Part shown: piece after piece, positions 9,118 through 18,138 of the stretch
Numbering within the stretch: position 1 is the stretch's first letter
How the letters are laid out: each line of letters starts with the position of its first letter
Notes under the pieces: generated by a model
Told to the model about the DNA's origin: nothing
Seen by the model: only the letters and a program-made list of their open reading frames with translations
Database searches by the model: none
Program-made: the position numbers and the translations under genes
DNA from: Halobacteriales archaeon QS_8_65_32
Lineage (GTDB): Archaea > Halobacteriota > Halobacteria > Halobacteriales > Halococcaceae
Length of the DNA stretch: 35,954 nt
Assembly: GCA_003022925.1 (NCBI GenBank)
Contig: PXRY01000124.1
Coordinates: forward strand, 1-35,954
Direction: 5' to 3'

Positions 9118-10182
9118 TCAGTCGTCCGACGCCGTGGCGGCGGGTTCGGCTTCGGGTTCGCGTTCGATCGCGTCGAGGTAGGCGTCGGCGTCCATCGCGG
9201 CCTGACAGCCCATTCCGCCCGCGGTGATCGCCTGCTGGTAGTGGTGATCGACCACGTCGCCCGCCGCGAAGATTCCGGGAACCCCGGTCTCGGTTTGCCC
9301 GCCGTCGCGGCCGCCCTTCGTATAAACGTAGCCCACGTCGTCGGTCTCGATATCCGTCCCCTCGAAATATCCCGTGTTCGGCGTGTGACCGATCGCAATG
9401 AAGACCCCGTCGACATCGAAATCGAATTTTTCGGTGCGATCGTCGTCGAGCCTGTCGGTTGGATGGCCCTCGGGATTGGTGACGAGCGTGGTGTGACTGA
9501 TACCTTCCTCCGGCGAGCCGTGGATCTCGGTGAGTTCGGTGTTGCGCCTGATCTCGACCTCGCCGCTTTCGACCTTCCGTTCGATCTCATCGATCCAGTA
9601 CGCCTCCGCGCGAAACTCCTCGCGGCGGTGGATCAGGTGCACGGTCGAGGCGAACTTCGTGAGGAAGTGTGCCTCTTCCATCGCGGCGTCGCCCCCGCCG
9701 ATAACGGCGAGTTCCTGATCGCGGAAGAAAGCGCCGTCACAGGTCGCACACGTCGAGACGCCGTAGCCCATCAGGTCGTCCTCGCCGGGGATCTCCAAGG
9801 TTCGGGCGCTTGCGCCGCTGGCGGCGACGAAGGCGTCGGTAGCGATGCGGTCGCCGTTCGAGAGCGTAATGCGGTGTGGTGCTCCGCGGGATTCACCCGG
9901 TTCGATCCGTTCTGCAACGCCGTGTCTGATCTCCGCGCCGAACTGCTCGGCTTGTTCTTTCATGCGATCGACGAGGTCCGGCCCGGAGATGCCCTCGGGA
10001 AAGCCCGGGTAGTTCGCGACGTCGGTGGTGAGCGTGAGCTGGCCGCCCGGTTCCCGGCCTTCGAGCACTAACGGATCGTTGCCCGCCCGCGCGGCGTAGA
10101 TCGCCGCTGTCAGTCCGGAAATCCCCGTGCCGGCGATCACCAGCCGCCGGCGCCCGGGGTCGGTGGAGTCGGTGTCGGTCAT
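9118..10182 (-). CDS. trxB: Thioredoxin-disulfide reductase
   Basis: Start chosen at MTDTDSTDPGRRRLVIAGTGISGLTAAIYAARAG; redox CATC motif (STCATCDGAFF); VIGGGDAAMEEAHFLTKFAS; IFAAGDVVDHHYQQAITAGGMGCQAAMDADAYL. Confidence 0.95.
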   Translation of the reverse strand: MTDTDSTDPGRRRLVIAGTGISGLTAAIYAARAGNDPLVLEGREPGGQLTLTTDVANYPGFPEGISGPDLVDRMKEQAEQFGAEIRHGVAERIEPGESRGAPHRITLSNGDRIATDAFVAASGASARTLEIPGEDDLMGYGVSTCATCDGAFFRDQELAVIGGGDAAMEEAHFLTKFASTVHLIHRREEFRAEAYWIDEIERKVESGEVEIRRNTELTEIHGSPEEGISHTTLVTNPEGHPTDRLDDDRTEKFDFDVDGVFIAIGHTPNTGYFEGTDIETDDVGYVYTKGGRDGGQTETGVPGIFAAGDVVDHHYQQAITAGGMGCQAAMDADAYLDAIEREPEAEPAATASDD

Positions 10183-10297
10183 CGGTGGTTCTTGACTGTC
10201 GTCTCGTTTGTACGTTGCGCCCGAACGGGTCGTGGCGTACAACGTAGAAGTTCGCTTGAAGAGGGCTAATGAGTCTGTTTAGTAAGTCCCAGAGCTA

Positions 10298-10344
10298 ACG
10301 GGCGCTGCGCGCCCGTGAACGCCCGACCCCTTCCAATCCCACCC
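10298..10344 (-). repeat. Short or degenerate member of the GGGCGGGACTGRAAGGGG element family
   Basis: Minus strand GGGTGGGATTGGAAGGGG (10327-10344), followed by perfect hairpin ACGGGCGC-gca-GCGCCCGT (10298-10316). Confidence 0.5.
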
Positions 10345-10496
10345 GAACGGTTTCGATCGGCTTCTTCGTTCTCGATCGAACACTGTCGGGCAAACGAGAC
10401 GCCGGTGATTCGCAATCATGACCTCCAGTTACCGGACCGGTCGCCGATGCCGAGCGCCGTCCGAAGCGTTTTCGCTGCCCGTCCCGCCTTCTCAAT

Positions 10497-10778
10497 ATGG
10501 CTGCCGACCTGGACGAGAAGACCGACCGGTACTGCCGATTGCTCGCCGACGCGCTCGACGCAGCCGAGGTCGCCCCGCCCGCCGATACCCCGATGGCCGC
10601 CGCGGCCGCCGAATACCGGGAGATGGCCGAGGCCTACCTCGACGACGCCCGATATTTCCGCGAGAAAGGCGACTGCGTAAACGCGCTCGCGGCGTCCTCG
10701 TATGGACACGGCTGGCTCGACGCCGGCGCTCGCCTCGGCTTGTTTCGCATTCCCGAGGGACACCTCTTCGCAGTCTGA
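10497..10778 (+). CDS. DUF357 family protein
   Basis: 93 aa; EKTDRYCRLLADALDAAEVAPPADTPMAAAAAEYREMAEAYLDDARYFREKGDCVNALAASSYGHGWLDAGARLGLF. Confidence 0.87.
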   Translation: MAADLDEKTDRYCRLLADALDAAEVAPPADTPMAAAAAEYREMAEAYLDDARYFREKGDCVNALAASSYGHGWLDAGARLGLFRIPEGHLFAV

Positions 10779-10841
10779 CCGCTCGATCCTGCGAGGCCCG
10801 GGCCGGTGTATTTACGTGAGTCCGCTTCGACCGTCCGACCG

Positions 10842-11123
10842 ATGGAGGCGGTCCTCTGGTACGTGCTCACCGGTACTCGTGGCGGCGCGAACCGGGTGCG
10901 TATCCTCCGTGCGCTCGACGACCGCCCCCAGAACGCGAATCAACTCGCCGAAGCCTTAGAGCTCGATTACAAGACCGTTCGCCACCATCTGGACGTCCTG
11001 CGCGACAACGACGTTATCACCGATAGCGGCGACGACTACGGCGCGATCTACCTCCCGACGGACCAGGCACGCCACCACTGGGGAACGATCGAGCGGATCA
11101 TCGAGGAGGTCGACGTCGAGTGA
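10842..11123 (+). CDS. Winged-helix (ArsR-like) transcriptional regulator
   Basis: MEAVLWYVLTGTRGGANRVRILRALDDRPQNANQLAEALELDYKTVRHHLDVLRDNDVITDSGDDYGAIYLPT; start at 10842 preferred over 10806. Confidence 0.88.
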   Translation: MEAVLWYVLTGTRGGANRVRILRALDDRPQNANQLAEALELDYKTVRHHLDVLRDNDVITDSGDDYGAIYLPTDQARHHWGTIERIIEEVDVE

Positions 11124-11139
11124 TTTTGGTCCGATTTGG

Positions 11140-11154
11140 GAAAGAGTATAAAAC
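11140..11154 (+). promoter_or_regulatory. Archaeal BRE/TATA-like promoter upstream of the 11205 gene
   Basis: GAAAGAGTATAAAAC in GC-rich context, about 50 nt upstream of the start codon. Confidence 0.5.
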
Positions 11155-11204
11155 AGTGTACAGGATAGGGAAAGTCGGATGATAGGAGAGTCGAGGACAC
11201 GAAA

Positions 11205-11516
11205 ATGTCGCTGGCCATAGACGTCTTCCGCGCATTCAGTGTGCTCAACGTGTTCTTAGTGATGGGTCTCGGCTACGTCTGGGGCCGCAACTACCTCCAG
11301 TTCCGCTCGAAACACACCCTCGGCCTGTTCGTCTTCGCGGCGTTTTTCCTGTTCGAGAACCTCTTTGCGGTGTATTTCTTCGTCTTCGAGCCGACGCTCT
11401 CGGTGTGGATCGCCACCCCCGACCTCGTCCCGCCGATCGCCCAGTTCGCCATGACCTCGTTGCGCGTGCTCGAGTTCGGCGGCCTCGCCTTTCTCACCTG
11501 GATCACCTGGGACTAA
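11205..11516 (+). CDS. Small haloarchaeal membrane protein (about 3 TM), unknown function
   Basis: 103 aa; hydrophobic segments VLNVFLVMGLGYVWG, TLGLFVFAAFFLFENLFAVYFFVF, LRVLEFGGLAFLTWITW; good upstream TATA. Confidence 0.78.
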   Translation: MSLAIDVFRAFSVLNVFLVMGLGYVWGRNYLQFRSKHTLGLFVFAAFFLFENLFAVYFFVFEPTLSVWIATPDLVPPIAQFAMTSLRVLEFGGLAFLTWITWD

Positions 11517-11794
11517 TCGGCCGGCGTCGCCCGCTTGCCAGTGTTCCGGGTTCGCCCCGTCCCCTCCGCCCCGCTCTATCCTGTCCTGTCTCCGTCCGTT
11601 CAGTGCTCGTCCGACCCGGCGTACGTCCGACCCAGCATCGGTCCGGACTGCTGCCTGCTCGCGGTAGTGTCGTTGAGCCGAACGCGGCGTCAGGGAAAAG
11701 ACTATAACCTAATACGAATAACTCGGAGTTAGTAGCGGCTGGCGCGTGGGTTTAATCGTTTCGTATCCGGCAGCACGCTGTCAGCACACCTATC

Positions 11795-12835
11795 ATGAGC
11801 GATACGACACACGACGGCGATGACGAGCGGCGAGCGACCAGTACCGAACGCGTTCGCGAGCGCCCCGTCGCGACCGAGACCGAAGCTGAACACGAAGGCG
11901 AAGGCGAAGGTGAAGGCGAGCAAAGCGAGAACGAGCGGACGATCTGTCCGGAGTGCAGCGGCCGCCTCGTCCACGACACCGAACACGGCGAGACGGTCTG
12001 TGCCGAATGTGGACTCGTCGTCGCTGACGACGGGATCGACCGAGGTCCGGAGTGGCGCGCGTTCGATTCGGCCGAACGCGACCGCAAGTCCCGGGTGGGC
12101 GCGCCGACCACCGAGATGATGCACGACAAGGGGTTGTCGACGACCATCGGCTGGCAGGACTGCGACGCCTACGGCAAGTCGCTGAATTCACGCCAACGCC
12201 GTCGCATGCAGCGCTTGCGAACCTGGGACGAGCGTTTTCGCACCCGGAACTCGAAGGAGCGAAACCTCAAGCAGGCCCTCGGCGAGATCGACCGGATGGC
12301 CTCGGCGTTAGGGCTGCCCGACAACGTTCGCGAGACCGCGAGCGTGATCTACCGCCGGGCGCTCTCGGAGGGCCTTCTCCCGGGCCGGTCGATCGAGGGC
12401 GTCGCGTGTGCAGCGCTGTACGCCGCGGCTCGCCAGGCCGGCGTTCCCCGCAGTCTCGACGAGTTCGAGCGCGTTGCCCGCGTCGAGAAGACCGAACTCA
12501 CCCGCACCTATCGCTATGTCGTCCGCGAACTCGGTCTCGAAATCAGGCCCGCCGACCCCGAGAGCTACGTCCCCCGGTTCGCCTCCGAACTCGGTCTCTC
12601 CGAGGAAACCGAAGCCCGCGCCCGGAAGCTGCTACGCAGCGCCAAAGAACAGGGCATTCACAGCGGCAAGAGTCCCGTGGGACTCGCTGCGGCGTCGATC
12701 TACGCCGGGGCGTTGCTAACCAACGAAGGGGTTACCCAGAGCGAAGTGAGCGAGGTTGCGAACATCTCGGAGGTCACGATCCGCAATCGTTACCACGAAC
12801 TCATCGAAGCTGAAGGCGACCCGCTCGCGGCCTGA
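11795..12835 (+). CDS. tfb: Transcription initiation factor IIB (TFB)
   Basis: 346 aa; zinc ribbon CPECSGRLVHDTEHGETVCAECGLVVADDGIDRGPEWRAF and two cyclin-like repeats; acidic N-terminal extension EAEHEGEGEGEGEQSENE. Confidence 0.95.
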   Translation: MSDTTHDGDDERRATSTERVRERPVATETEAEHEGEGEGEGEQSENERTICPECSGRLVHDTEHGETVCAECGLVVADDGIDRGPEWRAFDSAERDRKSRVGAPTTEMMHDKGLSTTIGWQDCDAYGKSLNSRQRRRMQRLRTWDERFRTRNSKERNLKQALGEIDRMASALGLPDNVRETASVIYRRALSEGLLPGRSIEGVACAALYAAARQAGVPRSLDEFERVARVEKTELTRTYRYVVRELGLEIRPADPESYVPRFASELGLSEETEARARKLLRSAKEQGIHSGKSPVGLAAASIYAGALLTNEGVTQSEVSEVANISEVTIRNRYHELIEAEGDPLAA

Positions 12836-13021
12836 CCGTCGCGGCTCGACCACCGGAGCCGGTCCCCGCTTTCCGACTCTTGACCCCTGTTCTCGTCACT
12901 CCGCGATCTGGTCGTCCGGTCCCCTGATTGGCAGCGACGCCAAGCGACGGACGGCCGGTCGGTTCTCAGTGCCTGAGTGTAACGGGGTAACACTTTTCAT
13001 TCGGTGGTCCTCGGAAGGCGT

Positions 13022-13201
13022 ATGAACGAGACCCGTGTTCGGTTGCGCTGTCCCGAGTGCGGCAAGCAGTGGGAAACGCCGCCCCGTGACCTCCCTACTC
13101 CGGAACGGACGTTTCACTGCCCGAACTGTCACGCGAGCCGTCGGCTCGCGGAGTTCGCCCGGACGGGCCACGATCTCTCGGTTCTCAAACAACTCGGGTG
13201 A
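13022..13201 (+). CDS. Small double zinc-ribbon protein (haloarchaeal DUF7836-like)
   Basis: 59 aa; CPECGKQWETPPRDLPTPERTFHCPNCHASRRLAEFARTGHDLSVLKQLG. Confidence 0.8.
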   Translation: MNETRVRLRCPECGKQWETPPRDLPTPERTFHCPNCHASRRLAEFARTGHDLSVLKQLG

Positions 13202-13677
13202 GGGCCGCTCGCCGGTTCGCCCCTGCGAACTCCCCGGTGCTGGCTCCCCGCCGCCGTCGGTAGCGCTGCACTCGCCACCGGTAGACACGACCAGGGTCGG
13301 CCGGCCCGACTCGACGACGCCACGACCGCTTTCGAGCGCCGCCTTCGCGCCGCGACCATACCCGCGTACCACGGGTTTCCCTGGGACGCTACGGCCACCC
13401 TCGAACGCCGCGACCGATTCCTCGGCGTTGCGCCTAACCCCCGGGCAGGACCGGGCGGATTCGCACGAGGGCGGCCGCCGTCGACGCCCGGACACGGCCG
13501 CCGGACGGTCCGACCACACACCTACCGTATCGATTACATGACTGGATCACGATCGATCATCGACGTCGTCGGCACGAACCGGGCACAGACGGGCCCGAGC
13601 GACCGTCTCGACGCCACAGTGTGGTACTGGTACTCAGGATAGTTCTATAACCCTCCGGTCGCTAGAGCAAACCGGTT

Positions 13678-13914
13678 ATGAAGAAGCAGGAACTGATCCA
13701 CTTGCACGGCCTTCTCGCAGAGGTATGCAATCACCACGAGCAACGAACGGGAGCACCCGTCGAGCGCGAGGAGTACGAGACCCTCGGCGTCCGACCGACA
13801 TCGATTCACAAGTCGAAGACCGACCACAAGGCCGCCGTGTTCGCCCTGACCGACGGAATCACGACGGCGATGGCCGGCGAGGAGGCCGAACCCGTCTCCG
13901 CCGCCGCCGACTGA
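13678..13914 (+). CDS. UPF0058 family protein
   Basis: 78 aa; MKKQELIHLHGLLAEVCNHHEQRTGAPVEREEYETLGVRPTSIHKSKTDHKAAVFALTDGITTAM. Confidence 0.88.
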   Translation: MKKQELIHLHGLLAEVCNHHEQRTGAPVEREEYETLGVRPTSIHKSKTDHKAAVFALTDGITTAMAGEEAEPVSAAAD

Positions 13915-14117
13915 ACGGACGCCTCTACTACGAGTTCCCCTCCCGTCCGGCAGCCACCGGTATTTCCTTACAGCAGCGCTGCCGACGAGCGGCGAGCCTC
14001 GGTTCCCGACTTCAGTAGTACCGATCGATCCAGCCGACCGGCCGATAGGCCGGAGGTTGACGGATACCAGACAGCGATCGGTTGCGACGACCATGGAGGC
14101 GACGTCCGTCCCCCGTT

Positions 14118-14783
14118 TCACTCGTCGAGGAGGTCCTCGAACTCCGGAAGCACGTCGTCCGTATCGTTGCCGTCATTATCCGTATCGCTGCCGTCATCGG
14201 TACTGCTTCCGGCCTCGTCGATCCTACCGTCGCCGCCGTCACCGGTGTCGTCCGCCCGGGCGTCCGTTGCCCCGTCAGTCCCTCCCTCGCCGTTCCCGTC
14301 TTCCCTGCCGTCCCCACCGTCCCCGTCGTCACCGCTGCTCCTGCCGTTCCCGCTGTCCCGGCTGTTCGCGCTGTCGTTGTCGTCGTTACCGTCGTTCGCT
14401 TCGTTCCCGCTATTCCCGCCTTCTTCGGGTTCGTCGTCATCGTTCCCTTCGTCGACGACGCTCACATCGAGAACGTCGAGCGGGATATCGTGCATTCGCT
14501 GGCCGATCTCCTTTCTCGCGATCCGGGCGGCGTGTTCGGTGCGCTGGACGTTGAAGACGGTCATCTCGAGTTCGAGCGCGACGAGCGCCTCGTCGGCGAC
14601 GACGAAGGCCGGTTCGAGGGCCTCGCCCGCGGGTGACGTCCGGGAACCGACGTTGATCTCGACGTAGCTAAGATCGGGGTTCAACATCCCGCCGGTCTTC
14701 GAGATGGCGATCCGAACCGCCTCGTCCGCGGTCCCGACGTCGTACACCGGCACGGCGGCCTCGACGACGACCCGGCAATCCAT
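14118..14783 (-). CDS. UPF0212 family protein with long acidic low-complexity insertion
   Basis: 221 aa; MDCRVVVEAAVPVYDVGTADEAVRIAISKTGGMLNPDLSYVEINVG core; D/G/N-rich tract; terminal PEFEDLLDE. Confidence 0.88.
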   Translation of the reverse strand: MDCRVVVEAAVPVYDVGTADEAVRIAISKTGGMLNPDLSYVEINVGSRTSPAGEALEPAFVVADEALVALELEMTVFNVQRTEHAARIARKEIGQRMHDIPLDVLDVSVVDEGNDDDEPEEGGNSGNEANDGNDDNDSANSRDSGNGRSSGDDGDGGDGREDGNGEGGTDGATDARADDTGDGGDGRIDEAGSSTDDGSDTDNDGNDTDDVLPEFEDLLDE

Positions 14784-15025
14784 ACCGGTCTCACACCCTC
14801 CAGTAGCAAGTAGTTTGGCCCAGCAGGAGTCAGTAGCATCCGACGTAGCGGTTTCACGGAGACGGGCCGACGACCCTGCTCGAAATCCCTCGGACGGCCC
14901 CGCTCGAAGCGATCAGCTGTCGGTTCTCGTCGACCGAGTGAAAAATCGTCGGTAGCCGGTCCGGGGCGACGACCCGCCGATCGGCCGATCGGGGGCTTCA
15001 TTGAACCCTCGCCCCTCAAGCAGGC

Positions 15026-16336
15026 ATGGACGATTCGCTCATCGACGACGATACGCTCTCGCTTTCGCGGAAATCGGTGCTGCCGGGCGAGGGCTTCTTT
15101 TACCCGGACTCGCTCGACGAACAGCGCGCCGAACAGGAGGTACGGACGGCGCTCGCCGGTGCCGACATCGCGGTCGTTGCCGACCCGGACGCCGACGGCC
15201 TGGCATGTGTAGCGCTCATCGAGGCTGCCGTCGGCGGACGGACGGACGGGCAGGGAAGGACGAACGAGCGAGGAGTCGAGACCGGCGAGCAGGCGAGCGC
15301 ACCCCTCGGCGAGAGCGACGAGCGCACGAGTACGAGCGCCAGCGCGAGCGCGCGGGACGACGAAGCTGAGATCCGGCGCGAGGGCGGGGACCGGAGCGAC
15401 GCGGGCGGAACGGACGGTGGCGTTGCGCTGATCGGTGCCGGCCCCTACGACCTGCCCGACGCGCTCGCGCGGGTCGGCGCGCACGCCGAACCGGGCACCC
15501 AGGTGTACGTCTGTGATCTGTGTCCCGACGACGAGTCGGACTTGGTCGCGCTCGAAACGCTCGTCGAACGCGGCGCGGTGCGCTGGTTCGACCACCACCA
15601 GTGGGACGACGGGGTAGCCGAGGCGGTCCGGGAATCGGGCGTCGATCTCGTCGTCGGCGATTCCGAGGCCGAGTGTTCGGCGGACGTGACGCTTCGCTCG
15701 CTCGACGTCGAGTTCGACGAGCGCTACGAGGAGTTGGCAGCTGTCACCCGGGATCACGACCTCTGGCTGCGCGAGGATTCCCGCAGCGACGATCTCGCCG
15801 ACCTCGCCTACTGGCTCGACGCCGACGAGTACGTCGAGGTAGTGCTCGAACACGGCGCGGACCTCCCCGCCGAAGCGACCGACTACCTCGCCGAACGGCG
15901 CGTCGAGAAGGCGGCGCTGATCGAGCGTGCGACCGAGCGCGCGGAGTTCACCGACGTCGGCCCCTGGACGGTAGGGGTAACGTACGGTCGGTGTTCGCAA
16001 AACGAGGTCGCACAGAACTTACGCGAGCAGGGGGCTGACGCCTCGGTGATAATCAAGCCCGCCGGCAGCGCGAGCATCCGGGGTACCGACGCCTTCGCGC
16101 GCTGTCACGAGGTCGCCAGGCAGGTGTCGGGCGGGGGCCACCCCAAAGCCGCGGGCTGCAAACCCGATATCTACGACGACATGCTCGATTACGCTCACCA
16201 CTGGAGCACGCAGGGCGCGGCCACCAAACGGGTGATCCTCGCGGCGTTCGAGCGGTTGGTTAACGAAGCGGATGGCGGGGGCAACGAAGCGAACGACGAA
16301 GGCGACGAAACGAGCGGCGAAGCGACCCGGACGTAG
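15026..16336 (+). CDS. DHH-family phosphoesterase (RecJ-like / DHHA1), with acidic insertion
   Basis: 436 aa; VVADPDADGLACVALIEAA, VRWFDHHQWDDG, SGGGHPKAAGCKP motifs. Confidence 0.92.
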   Translation: MDDSLIDDDTLSLSRKSVLPGEGFFYPDSLDEQRAEQEVRTALAGADIAVVADPDADGLACVALIEAAVGGRTDGQGRTNERGVETGEQASAPLGESDERTSTSASASARDDEAEIRREGGDRSDAGGTDGGVALIGAGPYDLPDALARVGAHAEPGTQVYVCDLCPDDESDLVALETLVERGAVRWFDHHQWDDGVAEAVRESGVDLVVGDSEAECSADVTLRSLDVEFDERYEELAAVTRDHDLWLREDSRSDDLADLAYWLDADEYVEVVLEHGADLPAEATDYLAERRVEKAALIERATERAEFTDVGPWTVGVTYGRCSQNEVAQNLREQGADASVIIKPAGSASIRGTDAFARCHEVARQVSGGGHPKAAGCKPDIYDDMLDYAHHWSTQGAATKRVILAAFERLVNEADGGGNEANDEGDETSGEATRT

Positions 16337-16545
16337 CGAGACGGGACCGGGCGAAACGGAGCAGGAACGAGAACCCGGGGATCGGTGACGGCGCGAGCCT
16401 CCCTGCGGCGCTTTTTCGCTCGACCGACGGCCGCCGAACGTGCTCGGCGGAGACAGCCTCCTGTTTCGCGCCCGCTCGGCCGTCACGTCGCCCTCGATCC
16501 GTCCCGTGGGGAGGGTTTTTCTCCTGTGAACGTTTCCCTCCGGCC

Positions 16546-18054
16546 GTGACCAGCCTGGTCGTCTGCGTCGATCGGGACGGTGCCGTCACGAGCGCCGCCG
16601 ACGCTTCGGGTCCGGTGACCGGCTGGGACGCAGTGCGCGACCTCGTAACCGAGATCGGCCTCGACGACCCTGAAGACAGCCGCGTTAACTGCCTGTTGGA
16701 AGCGCTACGTGTTACTCGAGACCTCCGTGCGGAGGGCGAGGAGAGCGTCGTCGCCGTCGTCACCGGCACGGACCCCGGCGCGAAAGAGAGCGGCGAGAGC
16801 GACCGGACCAACGGAAGCGATGGAACCGGTGGGACCGACGGTATCGACACCGACGGCGGTACGCGATCGGGACGAGCCCTCAGTGAGGCGGTCGACACCG
16901 TCGAAACCGACGCCGACGCTGGGACCGACGCCGATACTGCGGCCGACATCGAAGCCGGCACCGACCCGATGGTCGCCGACCCGGAACCCGGCTCCGACGA
17001 GAGCGTAGAAGCCGACAGGCGGGCCGAAGCCGGTTCGAGAACGGCCGTCGAGCCGGTCGGGTCGGGCGACGCGGGCGACGCCGGAGGGGGAGGCGTCGGG
17101 CCCGATCGGGTTGTCGCCCGGCAGGTCGACGCCCTCATCGCGCGCTACGAGCCGGTCTCTGCGGTCGTCGTCGTCGGAAGCGCCGAGGACGAACGGCTCG
17201 TCCCGATCGTCGAAAGCCGGGTCCGGGTCGACGCTGTCGATCGCGTGGTCGTCCGTCAGGCCCGGGACATCGAATCGACGTACTACCTAATGAAACAGTT
17301 CCTCGCCGACGAGGAACTCCGGGGAACGGTATTAGTACCGATCGGGTTCGGGTTACTGGTCTTCCCGCTATTGGTGGCGCTCACCGATCGATTCGCGAGC
17401 GCGCTCGCGGCGATCGCCGGCGTTACCGGTTTCTTCCTCCTGTACAAGGGCCTCGGGTTCGACGAGCGCGCGGCCCGCGCTGCGGGTGAACTCCGCGAGG
17501 CGCTGTACTCCGGCCAGGTGTCGATCGTCACGTACGTCGTCGCCGCCGGACTGGCGCTCGTCGGCGTGTTCGCGGGCGGAATCGCCGCCTCAGCGACGGC
17601 CGGCACTGGCACCGGGGCCGGTGTCGGAACGGGGATCGGTGCCGGGTCCGGGTCGGGAAGCGCGCTGCTCCTGCTGGCGATGCGATTCGCCTTCGAGGGG
17701 GTGCCGTGGTTCGCGGCGGCGGCGCTCGTCGCCAGCGCCGGTCGGTTGCTCGACGACCTCATCCGCACCGACCGCGCGCGCAGCTCGTCGCTCAACCTAC
17801 CGTTCGGCGTTCTCGCGGTGGGGTTCGTGCTCCGGGGGTTCGCGGCGTACTTCCTCGAACGCGCCGGCGCGATCGGGTCGATCGCGATCCCCTCGCTCCG
17901 ACTCGGGGCGGTGTCGGTGCGCGGGTTCGCGCTCGCGCCGGGCACCCGACTCGCGGTCTTCGTGATCTGTGGAGTGATCGTGAGCCTCGTCGGCGTTCAG
18001 GTAGCCGTCCGCGCCGATACCGACGATTCGGGGAGCGACGGACTGTTCGAGTGA
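16546..18054 (+). CDS. DUF373 family membrane protein (GTG start), with acidic insertion
   Basis: 502 aa; LVVCVDRDGAVTSAAD...PVTGWDAVRDLVTEIGLDDPEDSRVNCLLEALRVTRDL; VRQARDIESTYYLMKQFLADEELRGTVLVPIGFGLLVFP; multiple TMs. Confidence 0.88.
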   Translation: MTSLVVCVDRDGAVTSAADASGPVTGWDAVRDLVTEIGLDDPEDSRVNCLLEALRVTRDLRAEGEESVVAVVTGTDPGAKESGESDRTNGSDGTGGTDGIDTDGGTRSGRALSEAVDTVETDADAGTDADTAADIEAGTDPMVADPEPGSDESVEADRRAEAGSRTAVEPVGSGDAGDAGGGGVGPDRVVARQVDALIARYEPVSAVVVVGSAEDERLVPIVESRVRVDAVDRVVVRQARDIESTYYLMKQFLADEELRGTVLVPIGFGLLVFPLLVALTDRFASALAAIAGVTGFFLLYKGLGFDERAARAAGELREALYSGQVSIVTYVVAAGLALVGVFAGGIAASATAGTGTGAGVGTGIGAGSGSGSALLLLAMRFAFEGVPWFAAAALVASAGRLLDDLIRTDRARSSSLNLPFGVLAVGFVLRGFAAYFLERAGAIGSIAIPSLRLGAVSVRGFALAPGTRLAVFVICGVIVSLVGVQVAVRADTDDSGSDGLFE

Positions 18055-18138
18055 GAAGCCGGACCGGTCGGTGCCATCGACCGAGGTGTCCTGCCGTCCA
18101 CCGGCGAGGTTTTCCCTCGATGGCCCGGTAGTCCGCTC

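Noticed and set aside
12896-13519. 207-aa minus ORF over the zinc-ribbon gene and spacer
   Set aside because: Antisense to a clear zinc-ribbon CDS and low-complexity in the spacer; no recognisable domain.
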